DNA of 64,000 bases from Tsukamurella paurometabola (GCF_900631615.1 NZ_LR131273.1:1240001-1304000); one strand, 5' to 3'. Shown: positions 17,102-26,295, counted from the first letter of the stretch. Notes: generated by a model from the sequence alone, not told the origin. Translations and numbers: made by a program.

Positions 17102-17487
17102 TGACCGCCGTCCACCGCCCCGATCCCCTGCACTACCTCGCCTGGGTCTACACCGGCTCGCTGCCGGATCGGAACCGGGAATGGGTGCGCCGCACCCTGA
17201 CCCGCCGCACGTGGGCGCTGCGGCACCTGCTCCGCGGGCAGCTCGCGGTGCTCCCGGTGTACGCGCTGCTCATGCTGCTCCCGGGCCCACTGGCGCTGCG
17301 CGGCGCGACGGTGCTGCTCGGCGCGCTGCTCGCCGTGTTCTACAACGCCGCCTACATGCGTCCGAACCGCGCCCGCCGGCTGGAGAAGAACGGCCTCGAC
17401 CCGGAGCTGGAGAACCCCGCCGTGGCCGCGCGCCGCGACGCGACCCGCGCCGCCTACGAAGCCGCGTACGCCCCCACCCGCGCCTGA
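17101..17487 (+). CDS. Small membrane protein, DUF5313-like
   Basis: A 128-residue protein with two adjacent transmembrane helices at about residues 54-85 (VLPVYALLMLLPGPL and ATVLLGALLAVFYN), Arg-rich flanks and a hydrophilic C-terminus containing the GLDPELENP motif seen in DUF5313-like proteins of mycobacteria. Function is unknown. It is translationally coupled to the OhrR-like regulator through TGATG, so it may take part in the response to the signal sensed there. Confidence 0.72.
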   Translation: MTAVHRPDPLHYLAWVYTGSLPDRNREWVRRTLTRRTWALRHLLRGQLAVLPVYALLMLLPGPLALRGATVLLGALLAVFYNAAYMRPNRARRLEKNGLDPELENPAVAARRDATRAAYEAAYAPTRA

Positions 17488-17518
17488 CGGCGACGTCCCC
17501 GCGCCGGCGGCGGCGTCG

Positions 17519-17524
17519 TAGCCT
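17519..17524 (+). promoter_or_regulatory. -10 element of P1 peptidase gene
   Basis: TAGCCT ends 6 nt before the ATG at 17531. Confidence 0.45.
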
Positions 17525-17530
17525 GGGGAC

Positions 17531-18388
17531 ATGCCCGTCGTCCAGACCATCAGCGTCCCCGGCGTCCGCGTCGGCCACGTCACCGACGCGGCGGCCCGCA
17601 CCGGCTGCACCGTCGTGACCTTCCCCGACGGCACCGTCGGGTCCGGGGAGGTGCGCGGCGGCGCGCCCGCCTCGCGCGAGTTCGACCTGCTCTCCCCCGA
17701 ACGCTCCGTCGAGGAGATCCACGCCGCCGTGCTCACCGGCGGTTCCGCCTTCGGCCTCGCCAGCGCCGACGGCGTGATGCGCCGCCTCGAGGAGGAGGAC
17801 CGGGGCGTCGACACCGTGGCCGGCCGGGTGCCGATCGTGCCCACCCTGGGCCTGTTCGACCTCATGGTCGGCGACCCGACGGTCCGCCCGACCGCCGCGG
17901 ACGGCTACGCGGCGGCGGCGTCCGCGAGCGCGGACGCCGAGCTGCACGGCCTCATCGGCGCCGGCACCGGCGCCACCACCGGCAAGGCCCGCGGCCTCGA
18001 GAACCTGCACGATGCGGGCCTCGCCTACGCCGAGGTGCGCGCGGGCGAGGTCGTCGTGGGCGCGCTGTGCGCCGTGAACGCGTTCGGCGACATCCTGACC
18101 GGCGAGGCCGGTCCCGTCGACTTCGGCGACTACGAGCCGTTCGGCGGCGACCGGCAGAACACCACGATCGGCGTCGTGATGACCAACGCCGTACTCACCA
18201 AGGCGGAGTGCCTGATCCTGGCGCAGGGCGCGCACGACGGTCTGGCCCGCGCGATCGACCCGCCGCACACCCGCTACGACGGCGACGCCTTCATCTCCGC
18301 CGCCACCGGCGCCGTGGAGGCCAAGGTGGACGTGGTGCGCGCGCTGGCGATCTCGGCGGTCGCGGAGGCGATCCGCTCGCGGGCCTGA
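17531..18388 (+). CDS. P1-family (DmpA-like) aminopeptidase
   Basis: A 285-residue self-processing N-terminal nucleophile hydrolase like M. tuberculosis Rv1333. Features are GVRVGHVTD at the N-terminus, the TGGSAFGLASADGVMR segment at about residues 74-89, and QNTTIGVVMTNA near 208-219, where family members cleave themselves and expose the catalytic Thr or Ser. Known relatives release N-terminal amino acids or cleave beta-peptides and amides. It lacks a signal peptide, so it is likely cytoplasmic. A serine-protease lipoprotein gene follows at 17 nt. Confidence 0.9.
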   Translation: MPVVQTISVPGVRVGHVTDAAARTGCTVVTFPDGTVGSGEVRGGAPASREFDLLSPERSVEEIHAAVLTGGSAFGLASADGVMRRLEEEDRGVDTVAGRVPIVPTLGLFDLMVGDPTVRPTAADGYAAAASASADAELHGLIGAGTGATTGKARGLENLHDAGLAYAEVRAGEVVVGALCAVNAFGDILTGEAGPVDFGDYEPFGGDRQNTTIGVVMTNAVLTKAECLILAQGAHDGLARAIDPPHTRYDGDAFISAATGAVEAKVDVVRALAISAVAEAIRSRA

Positions 18389-18393
18389 AGGCC

Positions 18394-18399
18394 TACCCT
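18394..18399 (+). promoter_or_regulatory. -10 element of protease lipoprotein gene
   Basis: TACCCT ends 6 nt before the GTG at 18406. Confidence 0.45.
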
Positions 18400-18405
18400 G
18401 GATCG

Positions 18406-19224
18406 GTGATCACCGCCCGCCGACAGCTGCGGGCCGCGGCGTGCGCCCTGAGCCTCGCCCTGCTCGGCGGCTGCGCCGTGATCCAGCAGGACCCGGCTCC
18501 GGCGGGACCGCCGAGCCCCACGACCGTGATCACGACCCCCGTCGTGAGGCCGTACGACGTGGTGGCACCGGACCTGAAGCCCGCGACCGCGCCGAAGCCC
18601 ACGACCGGCGCCGGCATCACCACCTACGCCGACCCGTACGGGGTCTACAGCAGCGTGTGCACCCTGGGCTTCCTCGCCCGGTACCCCGGCGGCCAGATCG
18701 TCGCGTTCACCGCCGGGCACTGCGCGGAGCTCGCGGCCCAGGTCCGGCCCGGCCGCAATCCCGTCGCCCGGTACCTCACGCCGGGCGGCGGCAGCTCCCC
18801 GTTCGGCGAGTACATCAAGGCCACCCGCAGCAACCGCGGACAGGACATCGCGATCATCCAGCTGGCGGGCCGTGACGTGGCGCCGATCGCGCGGGTGATC
18901 GGCCCCGTCCGGGGCGTCAGCGGCACCGAGGAACTGCGTGCGGGGCGGCCCGAGATCTGCGTCGTCGGCGCCCGCACCGGCCGGCACTGCGGCGTGCTCG
19001 ACGACGTCACCGGCACCCGCGTCACCTGGGTGGGAATCCCCGCGGTGGAAGGGGATTCGGGTGGGCCCGTCTACGCCCGCTGGCCCGACGGGACGTTCAC
19101 CGCCGTCGGGGTGATCAACACCGTCCACACCCGGCCCGACGGGACGGGGACGGGCGGCGGCACGGGCACGCTCATCGCCGCGGACATCCAGGCGAACGAG
19201 ATGACACTGCTGGGCGTCGCGTGA
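18406..19224 (+). CDS. Trypsin-like serine protease lipoprotein
   Basis: 272 residues from GTG 18406. The signal sequence ends in the lipobox LLGGC (Cys23), so the protein should be exported and lipid-anchored. After a Pro/Thr-rich linker (residues 30-70) comes a chymotrypsin-fold domain with the full triad: His105 in FTAGHC, Asp147 in GQDIAII, and Ser218 in GDSGGP. Four or more Cys could form disulfides. It probably acts on proteins at the cell surface; the substrate is unknown. It follows a P1 peptidase gene but seems to have its own leaderless promoter. Confidence 0.88.
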   Translation: MITARRQLRAAACALSLALLGGCAVIQQDPAPAGPPSPTTVITTPVVRPYDVVAPDLKPATAPKPTTGAGITTYADPYGVYSSVCTLGFLARYPGGQIVAFTAGHCAELAAQVRPGRNPVARYLTPGGGSSPFGEYIKATRSNRGQDIAIIQLAGRDVAPIARVIGPVRGVSGTEELRAGRPEICVVGARTGRHCGVLDDVTGTRVTWVGIPAVEGDSGGPVYARWPDGTFTAVGVINTVHTRPDGTGTGGGTGTLIAADIQANEMTLLGVA

Positions 19225-19269
19225 CCGCCGGCGGGCTGGTCCTGTGCACCGGCGGGTGGTGCGCGGCGC

Positions 19270-20757
19270 CTATCGCGTGAGACTGGTGCCGAAGACCCGC
19301 AGGGCCCGGTAGTCGACCCGGAACCGGGCGCGCGTGTGCAGTTCACCGGCTTCGCCGTCGTGCGCCACCCGGAACGGCTCGTCGGCCTCGATGGTCACGA
19401 CCGGCGCCTGCAGCTCCCGGTAGACCTTGGAGTTGCGGATCCGGCCGCTGATCCAGGAGGCGAACAGGCGCGCGGTCGCGTACCGGTGCCCGTCCTCGAG
19501 GTACCGCACGTCGAGCACGCCGTCGTCGAGGCGGGTGCGCCGCCCGGGCACGAAGCTCGGCGCACCGTACATGGAGTTGCCGAGGAAGAAGAACGAGACG
19601 GTGGCGGGGCGTCCCTCGATCCGCACCGATGCCAGCGCGGTGTGTCGCAGCACCCGCCGCAGCGCGCGGACCGTGGCCGTGACGCGGCCGATCCGGCGCC
19701 GCTGGTACCGGGTGCGGGCGCGTACGAACTCCGGGTAGGCGCCGATGCTGGCGGTGTTGAGCAGCAGCTTCTCCTCGTTGAGCCACACCACGTCGACCCG
19801 GGCGAGGCGGCCGCTGCGGATCGACTCCACGACGGCGCCGACCGTCTCCGCGCCCACGTCCTTGGCGAAGTGGTTGAAGGTCCCGGCGGGGAACACCGCG
19901 AGCGGCTTGTCCGCCGCGAGGGCGTGCGCGGCGAGCGTCGCGACGGTGCCGTCGCCGCCCGCGACTCCGAGGAACTCCGCCCGGGCGGCGGCGTCCGCAG
20001 CCACGGCGTCGATGTCGGAATCCTCGGCGAGCTCGACGATCTCGGCCTTCGGGAGCGTGCGGCGGATCTCCTCCGCCACGCGCGTGCCCGTGCCGTCACC
20101 GGAGGCCGGGTTGAGCACCACCACGAGCCCGGCGCCCTCCGGGTCCGTCGTGATCCGCTCGACGGTGGGCTCCGGCGTCATGGTCCGGCTGTCGTCGACG
20201 GGCGGCACCAGGCGGGCACCCGCGACCGCGACGCCCGCACCGACGGCGAAGCCCGCCAGCACGTCGCCCGGGTAGTGGGCGCCCGTGGCGATCCGGGAGA
20301 AGCCGACCGCGCCGGCGAGCCCCGCGAGCGCGTATCCGGCGGTGCGGTTCTCCAGGCCCACCCCGATGGCGAAGGCCGCCGCCGCGGCGGAGTGCCCCGA
20401 CGGGAACGAGGTGGACGTGGGTTGGCGGCGAGCCCGCTTGAGCGGCACCCCGTCGTGGGCGGGGCGGCGCCGCGGATAGACCCGCTTGAGCCCCTGGTTG
20501 ACGATCAGGCTGGTCACGGCGAGCGAGACGATGCCGCGCACGGCGCCGCGGCGCGACGACAGACCGCCCAGGCCGCCCAGGCCCGCGGCGAGGACCATCC
20601 ACAGCTTCGAGTGGTCGGCCGCCGCCGAGAGCGGCCGCATGGTGAGGTCCAGCAGCGGGCTGGGCGAGTCGGCGACGGCGTCGAAGAGCCGGCGGTCGAG
20701 GTCGCTGAGGCCCTCGTGGAGCGTGCGGAGCGGGTGCGGCGCTGCGGGATCCGGCAT
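19270..20757 (-). CDS. Bifunctional PAP2 phosphatase / diacylglycerol-kinase-like lipid kinase
   Basis: A 495-residue fusion. The N-terminal half (about residues 1-200) is a membrane PAP2 phosphatase with the three motifs KRVYPRRRP, PSGHSAA and SRIATGAHYPGD. The C-terminal half (about 210-495) is a DAGK-type catalytic domain with NPASG, the ATP-binding GGDGTV and GTFNHFAKD. The combination suggests phosphate transfer and removal on one lipid pool. ATG 20757 is preferred to 20766 because TACCTT lies 7 nt upstream of it. NCBI annotates such fusions in related genera, so the architecture is recurrent rather than unique. Confidence 0.92.
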   Translation of the reverse strand: MPDPAAPHPLRTLHEGLSDLDRRLFDAVADSPSPLLDLTMRPLSAAADHSKLWMVLAAGLGGLGGLSSRRGAVRGIVSLAVTSLIVNQGLKRVYPRRRPAHDGVPLKRARRQPTSTSFPSGHSAAAAAFAIGVGLENRTAGYALAGLAGAVGFSRIATGAHYPGDVLAGFAVGAGVAVAGARLVPPVDDSRTMTPEPTVERITTDPEGAGLVVVLNPASGDGTGTRVAEEIRRTLPKAEIVELAEDSDIDAVAADAAARAEFLGVAGGDGTVATLAAHALAADKPLAVFPAGTFNHFAKDVGAETVGAVVESIRSGRLARVDVVWLNEEKLLLNTASIGAYPEFVRARTRYQRRRIGRVTATVRALRRVLRHTALASVRIEGRPATVSFFFLGNSMYGAPSFVPGRRTRLDDGVLDVRYLEDGHRYATARLFASWISGRIRNSKVYRELQAPVVTIEADEPFRVAHDGEAGELHTRARFRVDYRALRVFGTSLTR

Positions 20758-20764
20758 GAGCGCC

Positions 20765-20770
20765 AAGGTA
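20765..20770 (-). promoter_or_regulatory. -10 element of PAP2-kinase gene
   Basis: TACCTT on the minus strand, 7 nt before the ATG at 20757. Confidence 0.4.
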
Positions 20771-20797
20771 CTCGCGCTCCGCCGGACGCACGCGGGA

Positions 20798-21670
20798 TCA
20801 GTGGAGGTGCACCGCCGCGGCGGCGTGGATCGCGTCGGCGAGCCGCTCGGTGGCGCGGGTGTGCAGCCGCCAGGACTGCCAGTGCAGCTTCACGTCGACG
20901 GTGTCGTCCGTGAGCCGGATCAGGGTGCCGCGTTCGAGCGCGTCGCCGACGTCGGCCTCCGGCAGGCTGCCCCAGCCGAGGCCGGCGCGGACGGCGTGGG
21001 TGAAGGCCTCCGACGACGGGATGCGGTGCATCGGCGGCGAGTCGCGGACGCCGCGGCGGTGGAGCACCTTGTTCTGCAACTCGTCCTTGCGCAGGTCGAA
21101 CTGCACCACGGGCATCTCCCTCCAGCGCCAGCGGCCGCCCGCACGCCAGCGTTCGGCGTAGGCGGGCGTGCACACCGGTAGGTAGCGCATGGTGCCGAGG
21201 TACTCGGCCGCGCACCCCTGCACGGGCTCCGGGTCGGTGGTGACGGCACCGAGCACCGAGCCCGCGCGGAGCAGATCGGCGGTGTGATGCTCGTCGTCGA
21301 CCACGAGGCGCAGCAGCGGCCCGTCCGGCAGGCCGGCGACGGCCCCGATCACGTCGCGGAACCAGGTGGCGAGCGAGTCCGCGTTCACGCCGACGTCGAG
21401 CACGGCCGACGGCGCACCGCCCGCGAGGCGGCCCAGCGCGTCGGCCTCGAGCGAGGCCACACCGCGGGCGAGGCCGAGCAGCACCTCCCCCTGCGCGGTC
21501 GGCCGGCACGGGCCCTCGCGGGTCACGACGACGTGTCCCACCTGCTGCTCCAGGGCGCGGATGCGCTGGCTGACCGCGGACTGGGTGATGCGCAGGCGGG
21601 ACGCGGCGGCGCCGAAGCTCTCCTCCTCGACCACCGCGACGAGGGTCTCCAGGTGATGCCCGCTCAGCAT
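20798..21670 (-). CDS. lysG: LysR-family regulator of LysE, LysG/ArgP type
   Basis: A 290-residue LysR protein whose N-terminal HTH (FGAAASRLRITQSAVSQRIRALEQQ) is typical of the ArgP/IciA/LysG branch. It lies divergent from a LysE exporter with 71 bp between them, the arrangement known in Corynebacterium glutamicum, where LysG activates lysE when lysine, arginine or histidine accumulates. A TAGAAT -10 is 6 nt before its ATG. Confidence 0.92.
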   Translation of the reverse strand: MLSGHHLETLVAVVEEESFGAAASRLRITQSAVSQRIRALEQQVGHVVVTREGPCRPTAQGEVLLGLARGVASLEADALGRLAGGAPSAVLDVGVNADSLATWFRDVIGAVAGLPDGPLLRLVVDDEHHTADLLRAGSVLGAVTTDPEPVQGCAAEYLGTMRYLPVCTPAYAERWRAGGRWRWREMPVVQFDLRKDELQNKVLHRRGVRDSPPMHRIPSSEAFTHAVRAGLGWGSLPEADVGDALERGTLIRLTDDTVDVKLHWQSWRLHTRATERLADAIHAAAAVHLH

Positions 21671-21676
21671 GAAGTA

Positions 21677-21682
21677 ATTCTA
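21677..21682 (-). promoter_or_regulatory. -10 element of lysG
   Basis: TAGAAT on the minus strand, 6 nt before the ATG at 21670. Confidence 0.5.
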
Positions 21683-21700
21683 ATGGGTGATCGCCTTTTC

Positions 21701-21716
21701 GTATTGGTGCTAATAC
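21701..21716. promoter_or_regulatory. Candidate LysG binding site
   Basis: GTATT and AATAC form an inverted pair around GGTGCT, satisfying a T-N11-A pattern, in the AT-rich lysG-lysE spacer just before the lysE -10 TAGCGT (21729-21734). Confidence 0.5.
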
Positions 21717-21741
21717 ACCCTGCGGCCCTAGCGTCGACGCC

Positions 21742-22353
21742 ATGACCTCCGCACTCCTCGCCGGCCTCGGGCTCGGGCTCTCGCTGATCGTGGCGATCGG
21801 CGCGCAGAACGCCTACGTGCTGCAGGTGGGCGTGCGCGGGCGCGGGCTCGGCGGCGTCGTCGCGGTGTGCATCGCCTCCGACATGGCGCTGATCATCGCG
21901 GGGGTCGCGGGGCTCGGCGCCGCGGTCTCGGGACGGCCGCTGCTCCTGGAGGTGGTGAAGTGGGCGGGCGCCGCGGTGCTGCTCGGCTACGGCCTGCGGT
22001 CGCTGTGGGCGGCACGCCGCTCGGAGGGGCTCGTCGCGGGCGGCGACGGCGCCGCATCGGTCGCGGCCGTCGTGACGGGGGCACTGGCGCTGACGTGGCT
22101 GAATCCGCACGTGTACCTGGACACGGTGCTGCTGCTCGGCTCGGCCTCGACCCGGTACGCGGGCGACCGCTGGTGGTTCGCGCTCGGCGCCGTCGTCGCC
22201 AGCGTCGCCTGGTTCTGCCTGCTGGGCTTCGGCGCCCGGCGCCTGGCCGGCGTGCTCGCCAGGCCCGGGGTGTGGCGGGCGATCAACCTCGGCATCGGTG
22301 CGCTGCTGCTGCTCCTGGCCCTGCGGCTCGCGACCATGCCCCTCGGCGGCTGA
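21742..22353 (+). CDS. lysE: LysE-family basic amino acid exporter
   Basis: A 203-residue, six-helix exporter. The family signature GLSLIVAIGAQNAYVLQ is at residues 12-28 and the second-half NPHVYLDTVLLLGS at about 117-130, both hallmarks of LysE/ArgO proteins that export L-lysine and L-arginine. It is divergent from lysG, which should induce it. The start lies 7 nt after TAGCGT. Confidence 0.93.
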   Translation: MTSALLAGLGLGLSLIVAIGAQNAYVLQVGVRGRGLGGVVAVCIASDMALIIAGVAGLGAAVSGRPLLLEVVKWAGAAVLLGYGLRSLWAARRSEGLVAGGDGAASVAAVVTGALALTWLNPHVYLDTVLLLGSASTRYAGDRWWFALGAVVASVAWFCLLGFGARRLAGVLARPGVWRAINLGIGALLLLLALRLATMPLGG

Positions 22354-22433
22354 CAGCGCTCGCAGTCTGCGCAGGGTGGGCGTGGTGGCGAGCCGCGGGG
22401 GGCGTAAACGGAGGTCTGTCCTCGCAGAACAGT

Positions 22434-22459
22434 CATGCGTGGCACGCATGGCTGTTGCC
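22434..22459. repeat. CATGCGT palindrome, copy 4
   Basis: Core CATGCGT-GGC-ACGCATG is extended outward by AACAG and CTGTT, giving a 13-bp stem in RNA that allows one G-U pair. It lies in the 229-bp space between lysE and the next SDR gene. Confidence 0.75.
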
Positions 22460-22488
22460 TTCACTGGTCAGCGGCGTGTTCTCGTGAC

Positions 22489-22516
22489 GAGGCATGCGTC
22501 GCACGCATGCCCTCGC
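22489..22516. repeat. CATGCGT palindrome, copy 5
   Basis: Core CATGCGT-CGC-ACGCATG at about 22495-22511, extended by CGAGG and CCCTCG with one bulged base. It is about 55 bp downstream of copy 4. Confidence 0.75.
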
Positions 22517-22582
22517 TGCAGCGATCCTGTGGTCGCGCCGGGCCGAGTCGGACACGCCGCCGGGGCGCGTACGTTGGAATGC

Positions 22583-23233
22583 ATGGCAGCTGTCACGATC
22601 ATCGGTGGACACGGCAAGATCGCGCTCATCCTGGCGCGCGTCCTCAGCTCGCTGGGCGATGCGGTCACCTCGTGGATCCGCAACCCGGAGCACGCGGCGG
22701 ACGTCGCCGCGACCGGCGCGAAACCCCTCGTCCTCGACGTGGAGCGGGCGTCGCGCGAGGAGATCGCGGCGGCCCTCGCCGGCTCGGACGCCGTGGTCTT
22801 CTCCGCCGGCGCGGGCGGCGGGAACCCCGACCGCACGTACGCCGTGGACCGCGACGCGGCGATCCGCTCGATCCAGGCCGCCGAATCGGCCGGGGTGAAG
22901 CGCTACGTCATGGTCTCCTACCTCGGCGCCGCCCCCGACCACGGCGTCCCGGAGTCGGACGCGTTCTTCCCCTACGCGGAGGCGAAGGCCGCCGCCGACG
23001 TCGCCCTGCGCGCCTCGGACCTGGACTGGACGGTGCTCATGCCGGGCCGCCTGACCCTCGATGAACCCACCGGGCGAGTGGACCCCGCGGCGGTGCGGGC
23101 GGCGGACAACCCCGGCACGTCGCGCGCGAACGTCGCGCTGGTGGCGGCCTCGGTGCTGGACCGTCCCGACACCATCGGGAAGGACCTGCCCTTCACCGAC
23201 GGGGACGTGCGCATCGAGGAGGCCTGGACGTAG
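22583..23233 (+). CDS. NAD(P)H-binding SDR family protein
   Basis: A 216-residue atypical SDR (NmrA/YwnB-like). The dinucleotide motif GGHGKIA is at residues 8-14, SAGAGGGNP at about 74-82, and YAEAKAAAD, which holds a Tyr-x-x-x-Lys pair, near 138. Such proteins bind NADP and act as reductases or redox-sensing regulators. The ATG at 22583 is 7 nt after TACGTT. A strong bidirectional terminator follows the stop. No pathway is suggested by its neighbours. Confidence 0.85.
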   Translation: MAAVTIIGGHGKIALILARVLSSLGDAVTSWIRNPEHAADVAATGAKPLVLDVERASREEIAAALAGSDAVVFSAGAGGGNPDRTYAVDRDAAIRSIQAAESAGVKRYVMVSYLGAAPDHGVPESDAFFPYAEAKAAADVALRASDLDWTVLMPGRLTLDEPTGRVDPAAVRAADNPGTSRANVALVAASVLDRPDTIGKDLPFTDGDVRIEEAWT

Positions 23234-23260
23234 GCCCCGGGCGGTAGGCCCCGACGACGA

Positions 23261-23300
23261 CTCGGGCCCGGCACCGTCGGTCGACGGTGCCGGGCCCGAG
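23261..23300. terminator. Bidirectional terminator between SDR gene and pntB
   Basis: A perfect inverted repeat with 19-nt arms (23261-23279 and 23282-23300) and a 2-nt centre, rich in G and C, between two convergent genes. There is no long T-run on either side, as is common in actinobacteria. Each arm contains the over-represented word GCACCGTCG. Confidence 0.8.
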
Positions 23301-23312
23301 GGCGCTCGTGCG

Positions 23313-24761
23313 TCAGTGCATCGCGGCGAGGATGTCCTGCACGCGGTCCTTGGCGTCGCCGAAGAGCATCGCCGAGTTGTCGCGGAAGAACAGCGGGTTC
23401 TGCACGCCCGCGTAGCCGGCGGCCATCGACCGCTTGAACACGATCACGTTCTCGGCCTCCCACACGGTGAGCACCGGCATGCCCGCGATGGGGCTGCCCG
23501 GGTCCTCCGACGCGGCCGGGTTGACCGTGTCGTTGGCGCCGATCACCAGGACCACGTCGGTCTCGGGGAAGTCGTCGTTGATCTCGTCCATCTCGAGCAC
23601 GATGTCGTACGGGACCTTCGCCTCGGCGAGGAGCACGTTCATGTGCCCGGGCAGGCGCCCGGCGACGGGGTGGATGCCGAAGCGGACCTCGACGCCCTTC
23701 TTGCGCAGCTCGCTGGTGAGCTCCGCGACGCCGTACTGCGCCTGGGCGACGGCCATGCCGTAGCCCGGGGTGATGACGACGGACTTGGCGCCCGTGAGGA
23801 GCTCGGCGACCTGCTCGGCGTTGACCTCCCGGTGCTCGCCGTAGTCCGTGTCGTCGGCCGGGCCGGCCTCGATGCCGAAGCCGCCCGCGATGACCGAGAT
23901 GAACGAGCGGTTCATCGCCTTGCACATGATGTAGCTCAGGTACGCACCCGAGGAGCCGACGAGCGCACCGGTGACGATGAGCAGGTCGTTGCTCAGCAGG
24001 AAGCCCGACGCGGCCGCGGCCCAGCCGGAGTAGCTGTTGAGCATCGAGATGACGACGGGCATGTCGCCGCCGCCGATGGAGGCGACCAGGTGCCAGCCCA
24101 GGAACAGGGCGAGCGCGGTGATGACGCCCAGCAGGATCATCGACGTGTTGTCGCCGTGGGTGTCCCGGGAGACGTAGACGGCGGTGAGCACGATGAAGAC
24201 GACGATCGAACCGACGTTGATGAGGTTCTTGCCGGGCAGCATGAGCGGCGCCGACTTCATCTTCCCGGAGAGCTTGCGGTTCGCGACGATCGAGCCGGTC
24301 AGGGTGACCGCACCGATGAAGATGCCGATCGCGATCTCGGCCTCGTGGATGTTGGTGAGCGCGCGGACGTCGGCCGGGTTGACCCCGTCGGCGTGGAAGC
24401 CCTCGATCGCGCCGTTCCAGCCGATGAGCACGGCCGCGAGACCCACGAAGGAGTGGAGCAGGGCGATCAGCTCGGGCATGCCCGTCATCTCGACGATGCG
24501 TGCGCGCCAGAAACCGATGAGGGCGCCGATGACGATGGCGCCGGCCATGAGGGCGACGGGCAGCCAGGTCAGGTCGAGCTCCGGCTTGAGGACCTTGTCG
24601 ATGACCAGCGCGATCGTCGCCAGCAGGGCGATGCCCATGCCGACGATGCCGTAGGTCAGGCCGCTCTTGGAGGTCTCGTGCTTGGACAGCCCCGCCAGCG
24701 ACAGGATGAACAGCAGCGACGCGACGATGTACGCCGCAACGGAGATTGCAGTGATACTCAT
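23313..24761 (-). CDS. pntB: NAD(P) transhydrogenase subunit beta
   Basis: A 482-residue subunit that carries part of the proton channel and the NADP(H)-binding domain. Nine or so transmembrane helices fill residues 1-260; the NADP domain follows, with [10 protein letters not shown] at about 335-344 and NDTVNPAA near 418. With PntA it couples proton entry to hydride transfer from NADH to NADP. It starts 7 nt after the pntA stop, so they are cotranscribed. Confidence 0.97.
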   Translation of the reverse strand: MSITAISVAAYIVASLLFILSLAGLSKHETSKSGLTYGIVGMGIALLATIALVIDKVLKPELDLTWLPVALMAGAIVIGALIGFWRARIVEMTGMPELIALLHSFVGLAAVLIGWNGAIEGFHADGVNPADVRALTNIHEAEIAIGIFIGAVTLTGSIVANRKLSGKMKSAPLMLPGKNLINVGSIVVFIVLTAVYVSRDTHGDNTSMILLGVITALALFLGWHLVASIGGGDMPVVISMLNSYSGWAAAASGFLLSNDLLIVTGALVGSSGAYLSYIMCKAMNRSFISVIAGGFGIEAGPADDTDYGEHREVNAEQVAELLTGAKSVVITPGYGMAVAQAQYGVAELTSELRKKGVEVRFGIHPVAGRLPGHMNVLLAEAKVPYDIVLEMDEINDDFPETDVVLVIGANDTVNPAASEDPGSPIAGMPVLTVWEAENVIVFKRSMAAGYAGVQNPLFFRDNSAMLFGDAKDRVQDILAAMH

Positions 24762-24768
24762 GGCTTAC

Positions 24769-26295
24769 TCATGCCCCCTTGCTGAACATGGCGAGCATGC
24801 GGCGGGTGACCGCGAAACCACCGAAGATGTTGATCGACGCGACCAGGATCGCGATCGTCGACAGCACCAGGACCGTCGTGGTGTTGGTCGCGATCTGCAG
24901 CAGAGCGCCCACCACGACGACGCCGGAGATGGCGTTGGTGACCGACATCAGCGGCGTGTGCAGCGCGTGCGCCACGTTGCCGATGACGTAGTAGCCGATG
25001 ACGATCGCCAGCATCAGCACGGTGAAGTGCTGCGGCAGCGGGTTCGGCGAGAAGCTGATGAGCAGCCCGAACAGGACCACGCCCACGAGGGTGAGCGAGA
25101 CCTTCTTGGACGCCGACATCGGCTCCTTGACCGGCTGCGCCTCCGCCTCGGCGGCGGGCGCGGCCTTCGGCGCGGCCGAGACCTGCACCGGCGGCGGCGG
25201 GAACAGCAGCTCGCCCGCGCGGGTCACGGTGATCGACCGCTGGACCGGGTCCTCGAAGTCGAGCACGAGCTGCCCGTCCTTCTCGGGCGTCAGCAGCTTG
25301 AGCAGGTTGACGAGGTTCGTTCCGTACAGCTGCGAGGCCTGCGCGGGCAGGCGGCCCGCGAGGTCGGTGTAGCCGATGATCGTGACGCCGTTCGGCGTGA
25401 CGATCGCCTCGTCCTTGACGGTGCCCGCGACGTTGCCGCCGTTCGCCGCCGCCATGTCGACGATGACGCTGCCGGGCTTCATCGACGCGACCATCTCCTC
25501 GGAGATGATGCGCGGCGCGGGGCGCCCGGGGATCAGGGCCGTGGTGATGATGATGTCGACGTCCTTGCACTGCTCGGCGTAGAGCTGCGCCTCGCGTGCC
25601 TTGTAGTCGTCGTCCATCTCCTTGGCGTAGCCAGTGGCCGAGACCTCGGCCTGCTCGTTCGCCACGGAGAGGTACTCACCGCCGAGCGAGGCGACCTGGT
25701 CGGCCACCTCGGGGCGCGGGTCAGTGGCGCGCACGATGGCGCCGAGCGAGCCGGCCGCACCGATCGCGGCGAGGCCGGCGACGCCGGCGCCCACCACGAG
25801 CACCTTTGCCGGGGGCACCTTGCCCGCAGCGGTGACCTGGCCGGTGAAGAACCGGCCGAAGACGTGTGCCGCCTCGACGACGGCGCGGTAGCCGGCGATG
25901 TTCGCCATCGAGGACAGCACGTCCATCGACTGCGCGCGCGAGATGCGGGGGACGGACTCCATGGCGAGGGCCGTCAGCTCGCGGCGGCGCAGGTCCTCGA
26001 GCAGCTCGGGGTTCTGCGCGGGCGCGAGGAGCCCGGCGACGGTCGCGCCGGGGCGCACGCCGTCGAGCTGGGCGGCCGACGGTGCGTTGACGCCGAGCAC
26101 GATGTCGGCGGCGCGTGCGTCACCGATCGACGCGCCGGCCTCGACGTAGGCCTCGTCCGCGAACGAGGACGCCTCACCGGCGCCCGAGTCCACGACCACC
26201 TCGTAGCCGAGCTTGATCAGCTGGGCCACCGTGGCGGGGGTTGCGGCGGCACGGGTCTCGCCCGGCTGTGCCTCTTTCAAAACTCCGATGATCAT
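24769..26295 (-). CDS. pntA: NAD(P) transhydrogenase subunit alpha
   Basis: A 508-residue fused alpha subunit of the E. coli length (about 510). Residues 1-380 form the NAD(H)-binding domain related to alanine dehydrogenase ([18 protein letters not shown] at the start; [20 protein letters not shown] near 170). Residues about 405-508 hold four transmembrane helices. Some actinobacteria split this gene in two; here it is intact. ATG 26295 is chosen over 26310 because it begins the conserved MIIGVLKE and has GGGAG eight bases upstream. Confidence 0.96.
   Translation of the reverse strand: MIIGVLKEAQPGETRAAATPATVAQLIKLGYEVVVDSGAGEASSFADEAYVEAGASIGDARAADIVLGVNAPSAAQLDGVRPGATVAGLLAPAQNPELLEDLRRRELTALAMESVPRISRAQSMDVLSSMANIAGYRAVVEAAHVFGRFFTGQVTAAGKVPPAKVLVVGAGVAGLAAIGAAGSLGAIVRATDPRPEVADQVASLGGEYLSVANEQAEVSATGYAKEMDDDYKAREAQLYAEQCKDVDIIITTALIPGRPAPRIISEEMVASMKPGSVIVDMAAANGGNVAGTVKDEAIVTPNGVTIIGYTDLAGRLPAQASQLYGTNLVNLLKLLTPEKDGQLVLDFEDPVQRSITVTRAGELLFPPPPVQVSAAPKAAPAAEAEAQPVKEPMSASKKVSLTLVGVVLFGLLISFSPNPLPQHFTVLMLAIVIGYYVIGNVAHALHTPLMSVTNAISGVVVVGALLQIATNTTTVLVLSTIAILVASINIFGGFAVTRRMLAMFSKGA

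Noticed and set aside
19225-19269. CCGCCGG/CCGGCGG pair between the protease and PAP2-kinase genes as a terminator
   Set aside because: Arms are only seven bases with a 17-nt loop and no T-run; too weak to list.
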